Part shown: positions 34,394-42,911 of the stretch, piece after piece
Position numbering within the stretch: position 1 is the first letter of the stretch
Layout: each line of letters starts with the position of its first letter
Assembly (NCBI GenBank): GCA_037624485.1
Contig: JASJJC010000023.1
Coordinates: forward strand, 66,954-130,953
From: JAFMKE01 sp037624485
Lineage (GTDB): Bacteria; Bacteroidota; Bacteroidia; Chitinophagales; UBA8649
Direction: 5' to 3'
DNA length: 64,000 nt
The notes under the pieces: model-generated
Seen by the model: only the letters and a program-made list of their open reading frames with translations
Told to the model about the DNA's origin: nothing
Databases searched by the model: none
Made by a program: the position numbers and the translations under genes

Positions 34394-36328
34394 ATGAAGA
34401 AATTGTGGATACTTGTTTTAGGTTTAGTGGGTTGGGCTCAGGCTCAAACGGACGGACACATACACCACTTGTTTGGTTTAAAACAAGAAACACAGGGTAT
34501 ATTAACACAGGCCGCACTAAATCAACAAAACGGAGGGAGTGTAGAAATTGAAACCTTTACATCCAACTTTAGTTTAGGTGGATCTTATAGTTATTTTAAT
34601 GTCAACAATAAAGTCTTATATGCCGATACAAGCTTTCAAACGTTGAGTTATCTTAATGAATATTTGTTGCCGTCAGTTTATGTGTCCAATTATAGCGGCA
34701 CATCCAATTTTTTTACTTATCAAACAGGAATTTCGTCTTTGTGTGTTGACCCATTAGAGGACTCTTTGTACTATACCTTTGATTACGCTACCAAACTATT
34801 AAGCATATTAGCGCCATTTAGCGGAACAGCGTTGTCTAGCCCTCAACTTTTAGCGGTTTCTGATATAGGGAACTTAAGTCAAGTCTATTTTCAAAACAGC
34901 ATATACTTAGCCTCAAGTAACAATCTTGGCGAAGCGGTGCTATACGTACTTAGCGCTACAAGCCTAGGCATTTTAGAATCAATAGCCTTACCTTTTCAAT
35001 ACACTTACTTAGTTGCCGATCCGCAATGGGGTGTTTATGCTGTAGCTAAGAACGATGTTCAACAACACTTTTTATTACACCTAAATACAGGGGCGAATCA
35101 ATTTGACACAATTGCAGCTCTTCCATCTTGCCCGACATGTACCTATGATAAAAATGCACTGGTTATTGATTCGGATAACGGCCACCTTATAATGGCAAGA
35201 TCAGAAGACAGCATGGCTGGATCACCGCAATATTTTTTATCTACTCATGATCTAGTGGGTGGTAGTGAAATATATAATGTTCAAACGATAGACAGGTGGA
35301 GTAATTTAATATTCCAAAAACCGAAAGCGGATCTAGTTTACCCTGGAGATGCTGATCACAACAAATTGGTCAATATGACTGACTTGCTTCCTATAGGCTT
35401 AAAGTACAACGACCCAGTTAGCGATAGATTAGTAATTTCGACAGCATGGATTGGGCAAGAAGCCACAAACAGCCAAGACACATTAGCGAATGGAGTGGAT
35501 AAAAAACACGCAGATTGTAACGGGGATGGACAGATAAATTCTATCGATGTCGATGCAATTTTTGAAAACTATTCCTCTGTTCATTATAGCGAGAAGAGTA
35601 CGAATGCAAATTGTGATTTTCCGGTCTATGTTCAATTTCCATCCTTCGTTAAAGAAAACGAACCGATTGAGATTCAAATAGGATTGGATTTAAACACCAA
35701 TATTAACCAGGCAATTTATGGATTAATATTTACCATAGATTATGATGAAAGTTTCGTTGCTTCAGGAGGGATGTCCACCCAAGGGGGGTCGACATGGTTT
35801 GGGACGGAAAATGGGGATTACATCCAACGTTTCTATAAAGAAGAGCAAGGAAGGTTAGCTGTTGGAGTTGTCGGTATTGATCAAGAAAACAGAAATGGAG
35901 GGGGCGGAGTTTTACTCGACGGAATATGGACAATGGAGGATGTGGTCATACCTATTGCGCAAGGCTATAGCAACATGGATTTCAGAATAAGCAATGTCAC
36001 CTTAATTGATGCGAATGGAAATTATTTAGACGGATGCGGGGTGGATACAAGCATCCGGGTTTACGACAAAAGTGTAGGCATTCAAGAACGAACAATAGAA
36101 GCACTTTATCTTTTTCCAAACCCCACGAAACTAAGTCACATTAATCTTGAAAATGTAAAAGACCTTGACCAAGTAGAAATGTACGACATGCAAGGGCGAT
36201 TGATTCAAATCTGGCATACCAATTTCAACCACCTTCCCTTGAATAATTTACCTAAAGGCATCTATGTATTAAAGGCTTACACGCCGGAGAAAATGTATGT
36301 GAACAAATTGGTTTACGCAAAGGAATAA
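34394..36328 (+). CDS. T9SS-secreted protein with dockerin-like and cohesin-like parts
   Basis: 644 residues: signal peptide (KKLWILVLGLVGWAQAQ), a beta-propeller-like region (about 40-300), a paired calcium-binding stretch (GDADHNKLVNMTDLLPIGLKY and DCNGDGQINSIDVDAIFENY, about 318-395) like a dockerin type I with an insertion, a cohesin-like beta sandwich (about 405-560) and a type A sorting tail (LYLFPNPTKLSHINLEN). Dockerin plus cohesin-like modules on one T9SS protein occur in Bacteroidota surface proteins; whether they pair here is unknown. No enzyme domain is evident. Confidence 0.8.
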   Translation: MKKLWILVLGLVGWAQAQTDGHIHHLFGLKQETQGILTQAALNQQNGGSVEIETFTSNFSLGGSYSYFNVNNKVLYADTSFQTLSYLNEYLLPSVYVSNYSGTSNFFTYQTGISSLCVDPLEDSLYYTFDYATKLLSILAPFSGTALSSPQLLAVSDIGNLSQVYFQNSIYLASSNNLGEAVLYVLSATSLGILESIALPFQYTYLVADPQWGVYAVAKNDVQQHFLLHLNTGANQFDTIAALPSCPTCTYDKNALVIDSDNGHLIMARSEDSMAGSPQYFLSTHDLVGGSEIYNVQTIDRWSNLIFQKPKADLVYPGDADHNKLVNMTDLLPIGLKYNDPVSDRLVISTAWIGQEATNSQDTLANGVDKKHADCNGDGQINSIDVDAIFENYSSVHYSEKSTNANCDFPVYVQFPSFVKENEPIEIQIGLDLNTNINQAIYGLIFTIDYDESFVASGGMSTQGGSTWFGTENGDYIQRFYKEEQGRLAVGVVGIDQENRNGGGGVLLDGIWTMEDVVIPIAQGYSNMDFRISNVTLIDANGNYLDGCGVDTSIRVYDKSVGIQERTIEALYLFPNPTKLSHINLENVKDLDQVEMYDMQGRLIQIWHTNFNHLPLNNLPKGIYVLKAYTPEKMYVNKLVYAKE

Positions 36329-36429
36329 TTCAGCTCGGCTCTTAAAAAAAGTTTTCTCCCTTTAGCTATATGCTTGTTTCAATGAGTATCTGCTTTTGAT
36401 ATGCGCAAGTTCCAAGCTACATTTATAGT

Positions 36430-37125
36430 GTGCAAACTGATTTAAGAAACCCAATTACTTCGTGGCAGGAAGAGGAGCGACCAAGAGAAAAGTTAATGCT
36501 AAAAGGAAAAGCTTCACTATCTAACAAAGAGCTCTTAGCTATCCTTATTGGAAGCGGCACTCCACAGACAAGTGCAGTGGATTTATGTGAGCAAATTTTG
36601 CACTACGTGCATCACGACTTGGTGCAACTGGGAAAACTAAACCTTAATGACCTTATGCGCTTCAAGGGCATAGGAGAAGCCAAAGCAATCAGTGTAGTCG
36701 CCTCCATGGAACTAGGAAGGAGAAGGCAAGCTGAATATCATCCAAAAGCAAATATTATTAAGTCGAGTAAGGATATTTATTGCTTGTTGCTAAGCGATAT
36801 GAGCGACTTAATCACTGAGGAATTTTGGGTGATTTTTCTAAATCATCGAAATAAAATAATAGGCAAAGAGCGGATAAGTTCGGGCGGATTGACGGCAACA
36901 GTCGTAGATGTGCGCATTTTATTCAAACAAGCCATTGAGCGCTTAGCTACATCCATCATTATCGCACACAATCATCCATCAGGAACCCTTAAACCATCGC
37001 GGGCCGACATCCAACTTACCCAAAAGATTAAGAATGCGAGCAAACTATTAGATATTCAATTGCTAGATCACCTTATTGTGGCTGATTCGGGTTACTATAG
37101 TTTTGCAGATGAGGGTTGTCTTTAA
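36430..37125 (+). CDS. radC: RadC-family JAB/MPN domain protein
   Basis: 231 residues: helix-hairpin-helix region (about 40-95, LMRFKGIGEAKAISVVAS) then the JAMM domain with IIAHNHPSGTLKPSRADIQLT (metal-binding HxH...D, about 178-195). Name and link to DNA repair are historical; biochemical role is unsettled. The start is GTG at 36430 (reading MQTDLRNPITSWQEEERPRE, typical for the family); a near-consensus box TACATTTA sits a few nt upstream. Confidence 0.9.
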   Translation: MQTDLRNPITSWQEEERPREKLMLKGKASLSNKELLAILIGSGTPQTSAVDLCEQILHYVHHDLVQLGKLNLNDLMRFKGIGEAKAISVVASMELGRRRQAEYHPKANIIKSSKDIYCLLLSDMSDLITEEFWVIFLNHRNKIIGKERISSGGLTATVVDVRILFKQAIERLATSIIIAHNHPSGTLKPSRADIQLTQKIKNASKLLDIQLLDHLIVADSGYYSFADEGCL

Positions 37126-37199
37126 ACAATTTACCAGGTATTTTACGTTATGTATCTGTGGGTTTATAACTCCTTAATCCTACACTATTTATTTCATAC

Positions 37200-37207
37200 T
37201 ATATTTG
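37200..37207 (+). promoter_or_regulatory. -7 promoter box (TATATTTG) for the desaturase
   Basis: TATATTTG, 20 nt upstream of the ATG at 37228, fits TAnnTTTG. Confidence 0.5.
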
Positions 37208-37227
37208 CATAACCAAACGAACGATAT

Positions 37228-38319
37228 ATGAACATTCAAACGATACAATTTTCACGCGAGAAGAATGCAGAATTCGTGAAAGAATTAAAGCATCGCGTTA
37301 ATCAATATTTTAAGGAAAAAGGCATTTCCAAACATGCTAACTTTTCAATGGTGTTCAAGACCGTGTGCATGGTTGCAATTCTCGTTGTGCCTTACGGCTT
37401 TATGATGTCTGGTTTAATAAGCAGCATTTGGATTCATTACTTGATGTGGGTTATTATGGGAATTGGGGTTAGTGGTATTGGAATGTCGGTAATGCATGAT
37501 GCTAACCATGGCGCATACTCCAAGAATAGAACAATTAACAGAATTATCGGTCGGTTTATAGATTTGGTGGGTGGAAATGCCACCAATTGGAAAATGCAAC
37601 ACAATGTTTTACATCATACCTATACGAATATTCATGGTTTAGACCAAGATATCAAGGCGGGTGCGGTATTGCGTTTATCTCCAGAGCAAAAGCGCTATAA
37701 AATTCATAAATATCAACATATTTATGCTTGGTTTTTATACGGATTAATGACGCTTCCGTGGATGACAATAAAGGACTTTTTTCAAATGGTAGAATTTAGA
37801 AAAAAGAACTTAAATAAAGGGCGGTCACGAAAATTCTGGAAGGAGTATTCTATTATGGTAGCGATCAAGGTGTTTTATTACACTTACATGTTGGTTTTAC
37901 CGATCATCTTTTTACCTTTCACATGGTGGCAGGTGGTTTTGGGCTTTGTGCTTATGCACTATGTTACTGGTGCAACTTTGGCCACTACTTTTCAGTTAGC
38001 ACACGTGATGCCTAAAACCATGAATAAATTAAATATTGTAGATAACAGTATAGAAGAAAATTGGGTCATACACCAGCTGGAAACTACAACTGATTTTGCT
38101 CGCAACAATTGGCTGGTTTCATGGTATATTGGCGGACTTAATTTTCAAGTTGAGCACCATTTATTTCCAAATATTTGCCACGTACACTATAAGAAGCTTT
38201 CTAAAATAGTAGAGCAAACGGCGAAGGAGTATGGGGTGGTTTATAACAACATTCCAACGATGGCAAATGCCTTGATTGAACATGGAAAAGTTTTGAAGCG
38301 ATTAGGAACAGTAGAATAA
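37228..38319 (+). CDS. Membrane fatty acid desaturase
   Basis: 363 residues with three histidine boxes: HDANHG (about 88-93), HNVLHH (about 124-129) and QVEHHLFP (about 306-313), the last with the Q of front-end/acyl-lipid desaturases. Four or so hydrophobic helices lie between the boxes. Inserts a double bond in membrane acyl chains using a di-iron centre; regiospecificity is not readable. Monocistronic, converging on frr with a shared terminator. Confidence 0.88.
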   Translation: MNIQTIQFSREKNAEFVKELKHRVNQYFKEKGISKHANFSMVFKTVCMVAILVVPYGFMMSGLISSIWIHYLMWVIMGIGVSGIGMSVMHDANHGAYSKNRTINRIIGRFIDLVGGNATNWKMQHNVLHHTYTNIHGLDQDIKAGAVLRLSPEQKRYKIHKYQHIYAWFLYGLMTLPWMTIKDFFQMVEFRKKNLNKGRSRKFWKEYSIMVAIKVFYYTYMLVLPIIFLPFTWWQVVLGFVLMHYVTGATLATTFQLAHVMPKTMNKLNIVDNSIEENWVIHQLETTTDFARNNWLVSWYIGGLNFQVEHHLFPNICHVHYKKLSKIVEQTAKEYGVVYNNIPTMANALIEHGKVLKRLGTVE

Positions 38320-38330
38320 GAAATGAGCAT

Positions 38331-38361
38331 AAAAAAAGCCCCAAGTTAAAGGGGCTTTTTT
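38331..38361. terminator. Bidirectional terminator between desaturase and frr
   Basis: A-rich AAGCCCC arm (to 38342) pairs with GGGGCTT plus T tract (38351-38361) around an 8-nt loop; it lies between two convergent genes. Confidence 0.85.
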
Positions 38362-38384
38362 AATATCTAGAATATACAAATTAA

Positions 38385-38948
38385 TTAAACCGTCATAATC
38401 TCACTCTCTTTATTGCTGATGACGGAGTCAACTTTTGAAGAGTAATCGTTAACTACTTTTTGAACGTCCTCTTCAGCATTTTTCGCGAGGTCTTCGCTCA
38501 AGCCATCTTTTTCAAGTGATTTGATAAAATCCATCGCATCTTTTCGAGCGGAGCGTAAAGAGATTTTGGCATCCTCAGCTTCTACTTTGGTTTGTTTTAC
38601 CATTTCCCTTCTTCTTTCTTCGGTCAATGGGGGAATATTTAAACGTATGAATTCACCATCATTTTGAGGGGTAAGTCCAATGTTGGCTTGAAGAATACCC
38701 TTCTCAATATCTTGTAAGGTGGATTTATCGAATGGCTGAATAGCGAGCGTTCTCCCATCGGGAGTGGTTACGCTGGCAAGTTGATTAAGTGGAGATAAAA
38801 CTCCATAGGCCTCAACCATTACACTACCCAACATAGACGGATTTGCTTTTCCCGCTCTAATTTTAGTAAGTTGATTGATAAGATGCTCGATGGCTTTATT
38901 CATGGAGTCTCTCGCCTCATCTAACATCATTTCAATTTCTTCTTGCAT
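38385..38948 (-). CDS. frr: Ribosome recycling factor
   Basis: 187 residues. L-shaped RRF sequence: LTKIRAGKANPSMLGSVMVEAYG, ASVTTPDGRTLAIQPFDKSTLQDIEKGI, IRLNIPPLTEERRREMVK and the coiled C-terminal helix. Splits post-termination ribosomes with EF-G. 18 nt downstream of pyrH, in operon with it. Confidence 0.97.
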   Translation of the reverse strand: MQEEIEMMLDEARDSMNKAIEHLINQLTKIRAGKANPSMLGSVMVEAYGVLSPLNQLASVTTPDGRTLAIQPFDKSTLQDIEKGILQANIGLTPQNDGEFIRLNIPPLTEERRREMVKQTKVEAEDAKISLRSARKDAMDFIKSLEKDGLSEDLAKNAEEDVQKVVNDYSSKVDSVISNKESEIMTV

Positions 38949-38966
38949 AAGTATTTAGTTTATTTA

Positions 38967-39674
38967 TTAATTAGAAACAATTGTACCAATTTTTTCTCCC
39001 TTTAAAAGCCGTGCTAAATTTCCAGGCGTATCCATATTAAACACTAATATGGGAACATTATTTTCTTGACATAAAGTAAATGCCGTAGTATCCATAATAT
39101 TCAATTTCTGCTTAAGGGCATCTTCAAAACTAAGTTGGTCATATTTTGTAGCACTTGGATCTTTCTCTGGGTCGGAAGTGTAAATACCGTCCACTCTAGT
39201 TCCTTTAATAACAGCATCCGCATTAATTTCTGAAGCTCTTAAGGCTGCCGCAGAGTCGGTTGTGAAATACGGGCTTCCTGTACCAGCTACGAATATTACG
39301 ACACGCCCTTTTTCAAGATGACGAGTAGCCCTTCTTCTAATGTAGGTTTCAGCTATTTCCTTCATTTCAATGGCAGAAACTAAGCGGGTATATATCCCAG
39401 CGGTTTCTAAGCCATTTTGCAGGGCAACTCCGTTAATAACCGTTGCTAACATTCCCATATAATCTCCAGAAACCCGGTCGATTCCATTGTCTTTAGCTTG
39501 TAATCCTCGAAAGATGTTTCCACCACCTATGACGATTGCTATTTCAAAACCCATGTCGGTGGCTTCCTTGATGTCCTTTGCATATTGTATCACAACACTG
39601 GGGTCAATGCCAAATTGCTTACTACCCATAAGACTTTCACCGCTTAGCTTTAATAATACTCGTTTTAGTTTCAT
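38967..39674 (-). CDS. pyrH: UMP kinase
   Basis: About 236 residues from ATG 39674 (MKLKRVLLKLSGESLMG). The frame is open upstream to 39740, but that extension would read through the tsf terminator and has no family counterpart. IVIGGGNIFRG, DYMGMLATVING and GTGSPYFTTDSAAALRA are the amino-acid-kinase-fold nucleotide and UMP sites. Phosphorylates UMP to UDP for pyrimidine nucleotides. Operon with frr. Confidence 0.95.
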   Translation of the reverse strand: MKLKRVLLKLSGESLMGSKQFGIDPSVVIQYAKDIKEATDMGFEIAIVIGGGNIFRGLQAKDNGIDRVSGDYMGMLATVINGVALQNGLETAGIYTRLVSAIEMKEIAETYIRRRATRHLEKGRVVIFVAGTGSPYFTTDSAAALRASEINADAVIKGTRVDGIYTSDPEKDPSATKYDQLSFEDALKQKLNIMDTTAFTLCQENNVPILVFNMDTPGNLARLLKGEKIGTIVSN

Positions 39675-39720
39675 TTTCAATTTTGACACTAAAATAATCC
39701 TTTTCGTTAATAATTGACAT

Positions 39721-39758
39721 AAAAAAAGCCCCTTCAACAATTTGGAGGAGCTTTTTTT
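39721..39758 (-). terminator. Terminator after tsf
   Basis: A7GC arm and GCT7 arm with a CCTTC/GGAGG inner stem (one mismatch), 16 nt after the tsf stop. It closes the ribosomal operon and separates it from pyrH-frr. Confidence 0.8.
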
Positions 39759-39773
39759 AGATTTAAATTGATA

Positions 39774-40751
39774 TTAGTCTCCTAATTCTATTCTTTTGAA
39801 AGCGACAATTTCAGCATCGTCACCAAAATCTTTGATGGCCGTACTCACCTTCATGTCAGTATTCAAAGCAAAGAATTGATCAAGTAAACAGTATTCTTGG
39901 TCAAGTAAGGTGTTGTCAGCAATAAAACGATCTAATTTACCAGGGACAATGTTGTGCCAGATTTTTTCAGGCTTACCTTCAGCGGCTAACTGTGCTTTGA
40001 TATCGTCTTCAACTTTTGCCATTACATCTTGTGTTAACTGAACCATACTTACGAATTGAGGAACATTCTTAAGGTGTTTACCTAGACGCACTCTTTCTTC
40101 ATTTTCTTTTTCAATCTGACTCTTGAATGCTTCTGTTTCCTTGGCGATAAAGTCTGCATCAAATTCAGTATAACTTAAAATCTTAGGATTCATAGCTGCA
40201 ATGTGCATAGAAACTCCTTTAAAGAAGTTAGCAGCATCGTCCTTCGCTGATTGGTATGAAACCAACACACCAATTTTGTTTCCAGCATGAATGTAAGATG
40301 AAATATTATCACCAATCATTACAGCAAAATTACTAATAGAAATATTTTCTCCGATAGAACCTACTTTTTCAGTGATTCTATCTTTTACACTCACCCCGTC
40401 GATAGTTAGGGCCTCTAATTCTTCTTTGGATTGAACGTTTTCAGCCAAGGCAAGTTCAGCTAATTCAGTTGCGAACTGAACAAACTCATCATTTTTTGCA
40501 ACGAAGTCTGTTTCACAAGCTAGGTGAACAATAACCCCTTTCCCGTTATCAGCAGATGTTTTTGCAATAACAGCGCCTTCGTTGGCATCTCTTCCTGACC
40601 GTAATTCAGCAACTTTTGCACCCTTTTTTCTTAGGTAGTCAATAGCGCCTTGCATATCTCCATTAGATTCAGCTAAAGCTTTTTTACAATCCATTAAACC
40701 CGCACCGGTTGAGTCTCTTAATTCTTTTACTTGTTGAGCAGTAATAGCCAT
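39774..40751 (-). CDS. tsf: Elongation factor Ts
   Basis: 325 residues, longer than E. coli EF-Ts. The N-terminal UBA-like domain with VKELRDSTGAGLMDCKKALAES and the core with VIVHLACETDFVAKNDEF are classic; the C-terminal part contains two core subdomains. It exchanges GDP for GTP on EF-Tu. Last gene after rpsB, separated by a hairpin at 40785..40816. Confidence 0.97.
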   Translation of the reverse strand: MAITAQQVKELRDSTGAGLMDCKKALAESNGDMQGAIDYLRKKGAKVAELRSGRDANEGAVIAKTSADNGKGVIVHLACETDFVAKNDEFVQFATELAELALAENVQSKEELEALTIDGVSVKDRITEKVGSIGENISISNFAVMIGDNISSYIHAGNKIGVLVSYQSAKDDAANFFKGVSMHIAAMNPKILSYTEFDADFIAKETEAFKSQIEKENEERVRLGKHLKNVPQFVSMVQLTQDVMAKVEDDIKAQLAAEGKPEKIWHNIVPGKLDRFIADNTLLDQEYCLLDQFFALNTDMKVSTAIKDFGDDAEIVAFKRIELGD

Positions 40752-40784
40752 GTTTTTGTTTTTTATTGTTAATACATATTAATG

Positions 40785-40816
40785 AAAAACGGTCAAGCAT
40801 TAGCCCGACCGTTTTT
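40785..40816 (-). terminator. Stem-loop between rpsB and tsf
   Basis: AAAAACGGTC (40785-40794) pairs perfectly with GACCGTTTTT (40807-40816) around a 12-nt loop. It may be a partial terminator reducing tsf expression, or a processing site, since no separate tsf promoter is obvious. Confidence 0.65.
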
Positions 40817-40846
40817 ATTTTGGATGGGCGCGATTACGCCATTTAA

Positions 40847-41647
40847 TTACTTTGTTTCAGCGGTCTCTTCCGTGGTAGTTTCTACCTCTTCGGTTTTTGC
40901 TTCTTCGGTTTTTGCTTCTTCAGTTTTTGCTTCTTCTACTTTTTCTTTGTCTTTCATAGTCTGACGCTCAGTCAAACCTTCTCTGACAGCTTCAGCAAGA
41001 TAGTTGGTGATTATTTCAATCGATTTAGAAGCATCATCATTAGCTGGGATAGCAAAATCCACTAAGTTAGGGTTAGAGTTGGTGTCTACCATTCCAAAAG
41101 TTCTAATGCCCAGTTTTTTAGCTTCTTTGATTGCAATGTGCTCATGATTGATGTCCACTACAAAAATTGCCGCCGGCAAACGATTTAATTGCTCAATACC
41201 ACCTAATACCGTATTCAGTTTTTCTCTTTGACGAGTCATCATTAAACGCTCTTTTTTTGTCAAACCCGTAGCACTTGTATCTGCTAAGATTTTCTCAATA
41301 GTTTGCATTTTCTTGATTGACTTTCTAATCGTACCAAAATTAGTTAACATTCCCCCTAACCATCTTTCGGTTACGAAAGGCATGTTAATGCTTTTTGAAA
41401 TTTCCTTAACTGTTTCTTTAGCTTGCTTTTTAGTAGCAACAAACATAATTTTTCTACCTGAGGCAGTAATTTGTTTCATTGCAGCAGCAGCTTCTAATAA
41501 TTTATCTGATGTTTTGTTCAGGTCAATTAAGTGAATTCCTTTTTTCTCCATGAAAATGTATTGCAACATTTTAGGATTCCACTTTCTTTTTAAGTGTCCA
41601 AAGTGAACACCGGCCTTCAACAATTCTTTTTGATCTATTCTTTCCAT
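40847..41647 (-). CDS. rpsB: 30S ribosomal protein S2
   Basis: 266 residues. Standard S2 core (LLKAGVHFGHLKRKWNPKM, ERWLGGMLTNFGTIRKSI, PAAIFVVDINHEHIAIKEAKKLG) up to about 230, then an acidic, repetitive tail of EAKTE units ending ETTTEETAETK. S2 joins late in 30S assembly. Third gene after rplM-rpsI. Confidence 0.97.
   Translation of the reverse strand: MERIDQKELLKAGVHFGHLKRKWNPKMLQYIFMEKKGIHLIDLNKTSDKLLEAAAAMKQITASGRKIMFVATKKQAKETVKEISKSINMPFVTERWLGGMLTNFGTIRKSIKKMQTIEKILADTSATGLTKKERLMMTRQREKLNTVLGGIEQLNRLPAAIFVVDINHEHIAIKEAKKLGIRTFGMVDTNSNPNLVDFAIPANDDASKSIEIITNYLAEAVREGLTERQTMKDKEKVEEAKTEEAKTEEAKTEEVETTTEETAETK
40886..40936 (-). repeat. 15-bp tandem repeat in the rpsB 3' end
   Basis: Roughly three and a half near-identical 15-bp units (coding EAKTE) separated by single-base differences. 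Copy number could vary without breaking the frame. Confidence 0.85.
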
Positions 41648-41677
41648 GATTAAATTTCTTGTACTTGCCTTATAATA

Positions 41678-42064
41678 TTAACGCTTACTAAATTGTTCTT
41701 TCTTACGCGCTTTTCTGAAGCCAGGCTTCTTACGCTCAACTACTCTTGCATCTCTTGTAAGCATTCTAAGAGGCTTAAGTGCTATTCGATATTCTTCATC
41801 AATCAATAATAGCGCTCTAGAAATCCCTAACTGAATTGCTTCAGCCTGCCCCTTGATACCACCACCTGCAACATTCACCGTGAAGTCGAAACTCTTAGTG
41901 TTTTCAGTTGCCACTAATGGCTCTATTACTTTGTTTTGTAAAAAGTCTACTGAGAAGTAGTCTTTTAAATCTTTACCATTTACGGTTACTTTGCCTTTAC
42001 CCTTGCTGATAAAAACTCTTGCCACTGAAGCTTTACGTCTTCCTATCGCTGTATTTTTTTCCAT
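41678..42064 (-). CDS. rpsI: 30S ribosomal protein S9
   Basis: 128 residues: IGRRKASVARVFISKGKGKVTVNG at the start, GGGIKGQAEAIQLGISRALL in the middle, and the basic tail ending GFRKARKKEQFSKR that reaches the P-site tRNA. Second gene after rplM, 4 nt apart. Confidence 0.98.
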   Translation of the reverse strand: MEKNTAIGRRKASVARVFISKGKGKVTVNGKDLKDYFSVDFLQNKVIEPLVATENTKSFDFTVNVAGGGIKGQAEAIQLGISRALLLIDEEYRIALKPLRMLTRDARVVERKKPGFRKARKKEQFSKR

Positions 42065-42068
42065 AATA

Positions 42069-42509
42069 TTAACTTAATGTTTGAGGTTGTTGAGCTGTAT
42101 GTGGATGCTCAGCACCTTCGTAAACAAATAATTTTCTAAACATTGCTCTACCCAATCTGTTTTTTGGAAGCATACCTCTGACTGCATTCTCAACAATTGC
42201 AATAGGCTTCTTTTTATTCAAATCTTTGGCAACAACTTTACGTTGACCTCCTGGATAACCAGTATAACGTACGTAGGTTTTTTGATCCCACTTATTTCCT
42301 GATAAATGTATTTTATCAGCGTTTAAAACAATTACGTTATCACCAGCATCAAAATGCGGAGTGTAAGTGGCTTTATGCTTACCTTTAAGGATAGTTGCAA
42401 TCTCTGTGCACATTCTACCTAAGGTTTTGTTTGTAGCATCTACAACAAACCATTCTCTTTGATAGTTTTGTGCATTTGCAAACTTAGTTTTGTAACTTGA
42501 TGTATTCAC
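42069..42509 (-). CDS. rplM: 50S ribosomal protein L13
   Basis: 146 residues with WFVVDATNKTLGRMCTEIA, YTPHFDAGDNVIVLNADKI and AVRGMLPKNRLGRAMFRKLFVYEG. First gene of rplM-rpsI-rpsB-tsf. Transcribed from a box at 42594..42601 with an ~80-nt leader. Confidence 0.98.
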   Translation of the reverse strand: MNTSSYKTKFANAQNYQREWFVVDATNKTLGRMCTEIATILKGKHKATYTPHFDAGDNVIVLNADKIHLSGNKWDQKTYVRYTGYPGGQRKVVAKDLNKKKPIAIVENAVRGMLPKNRLGRAMFRKLFVYEGAEHPHTAQQPQTLS

Positions 42510-42878
42510 GTTTTTAATTTTCTTTTGTTATAAGTTGTTGATTTTCAGTTTAATTATCGCCTTAAGACGAAATTGGTTAAAAAATCGGAATGCAAAGATA
42601 AGCTTATTTGAGTTTCCAAACAATAGAGATTGATTGTTTTTTAATTGGACCTCTATAAGTTGTTGATAATCAGCTTAAATTTCGCAAACTACTTAAAGTT
42701 AGACCAAGCAATAACGTTAATAAAGCAGAGAGATAAGCGCGCTTTGATGTTTGAGATTTCAAGCGAAATGACGATTGCATAAAATTATTTTTTCTTCGGG
42801 GAATTTTTTAACAGAACCAAGTTGAGTTGCAGGGTGTTCTTTTTCTGAATTCTTTATCTAAAAGTAGTTATTTACTTT
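42510..42878. other. Intergenic region between divergent rplM and lpd
   Basis: Contains the rplM promoter box (42594-42601, minus) and an ~80-nt rplM leader with a small CGTCTTAAGGCG near-palindrome that could be part of an autoregulatory leader, plus about 270 bp towards lpd in which I see no gene. The lpd promoter follows at 42879. Confidence 0.4.
42594..42601 (-). promoter_or_regulatory. -7 promoter box (TATCTTTG) for the rplM operon
   Basis: TATCTTTGCA on the minus strand, about 84 nt upstream of the rplM ATG; fits TAnnTTTG. Confidence 0.55.
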
Positions 42879-42886
42879 TACTTTTG
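42879..42886 (+). promoter_or_regulatory. -7 promoter box (TACTTTTG) for lpd
   Basis: TACTTTTG, 25 nt upstream of the ATG at 42912. Confidence 0.5.
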
Positions 42887-42911
42887 TAATTGAATACTAA
42901 AAGAAAGATTT

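Noticed and set aside
39675..39740. 22-residue N-terminal extension of PyrH
   Set aside because: It would include the tsf terminator and has no counterpart in UMP kinases.
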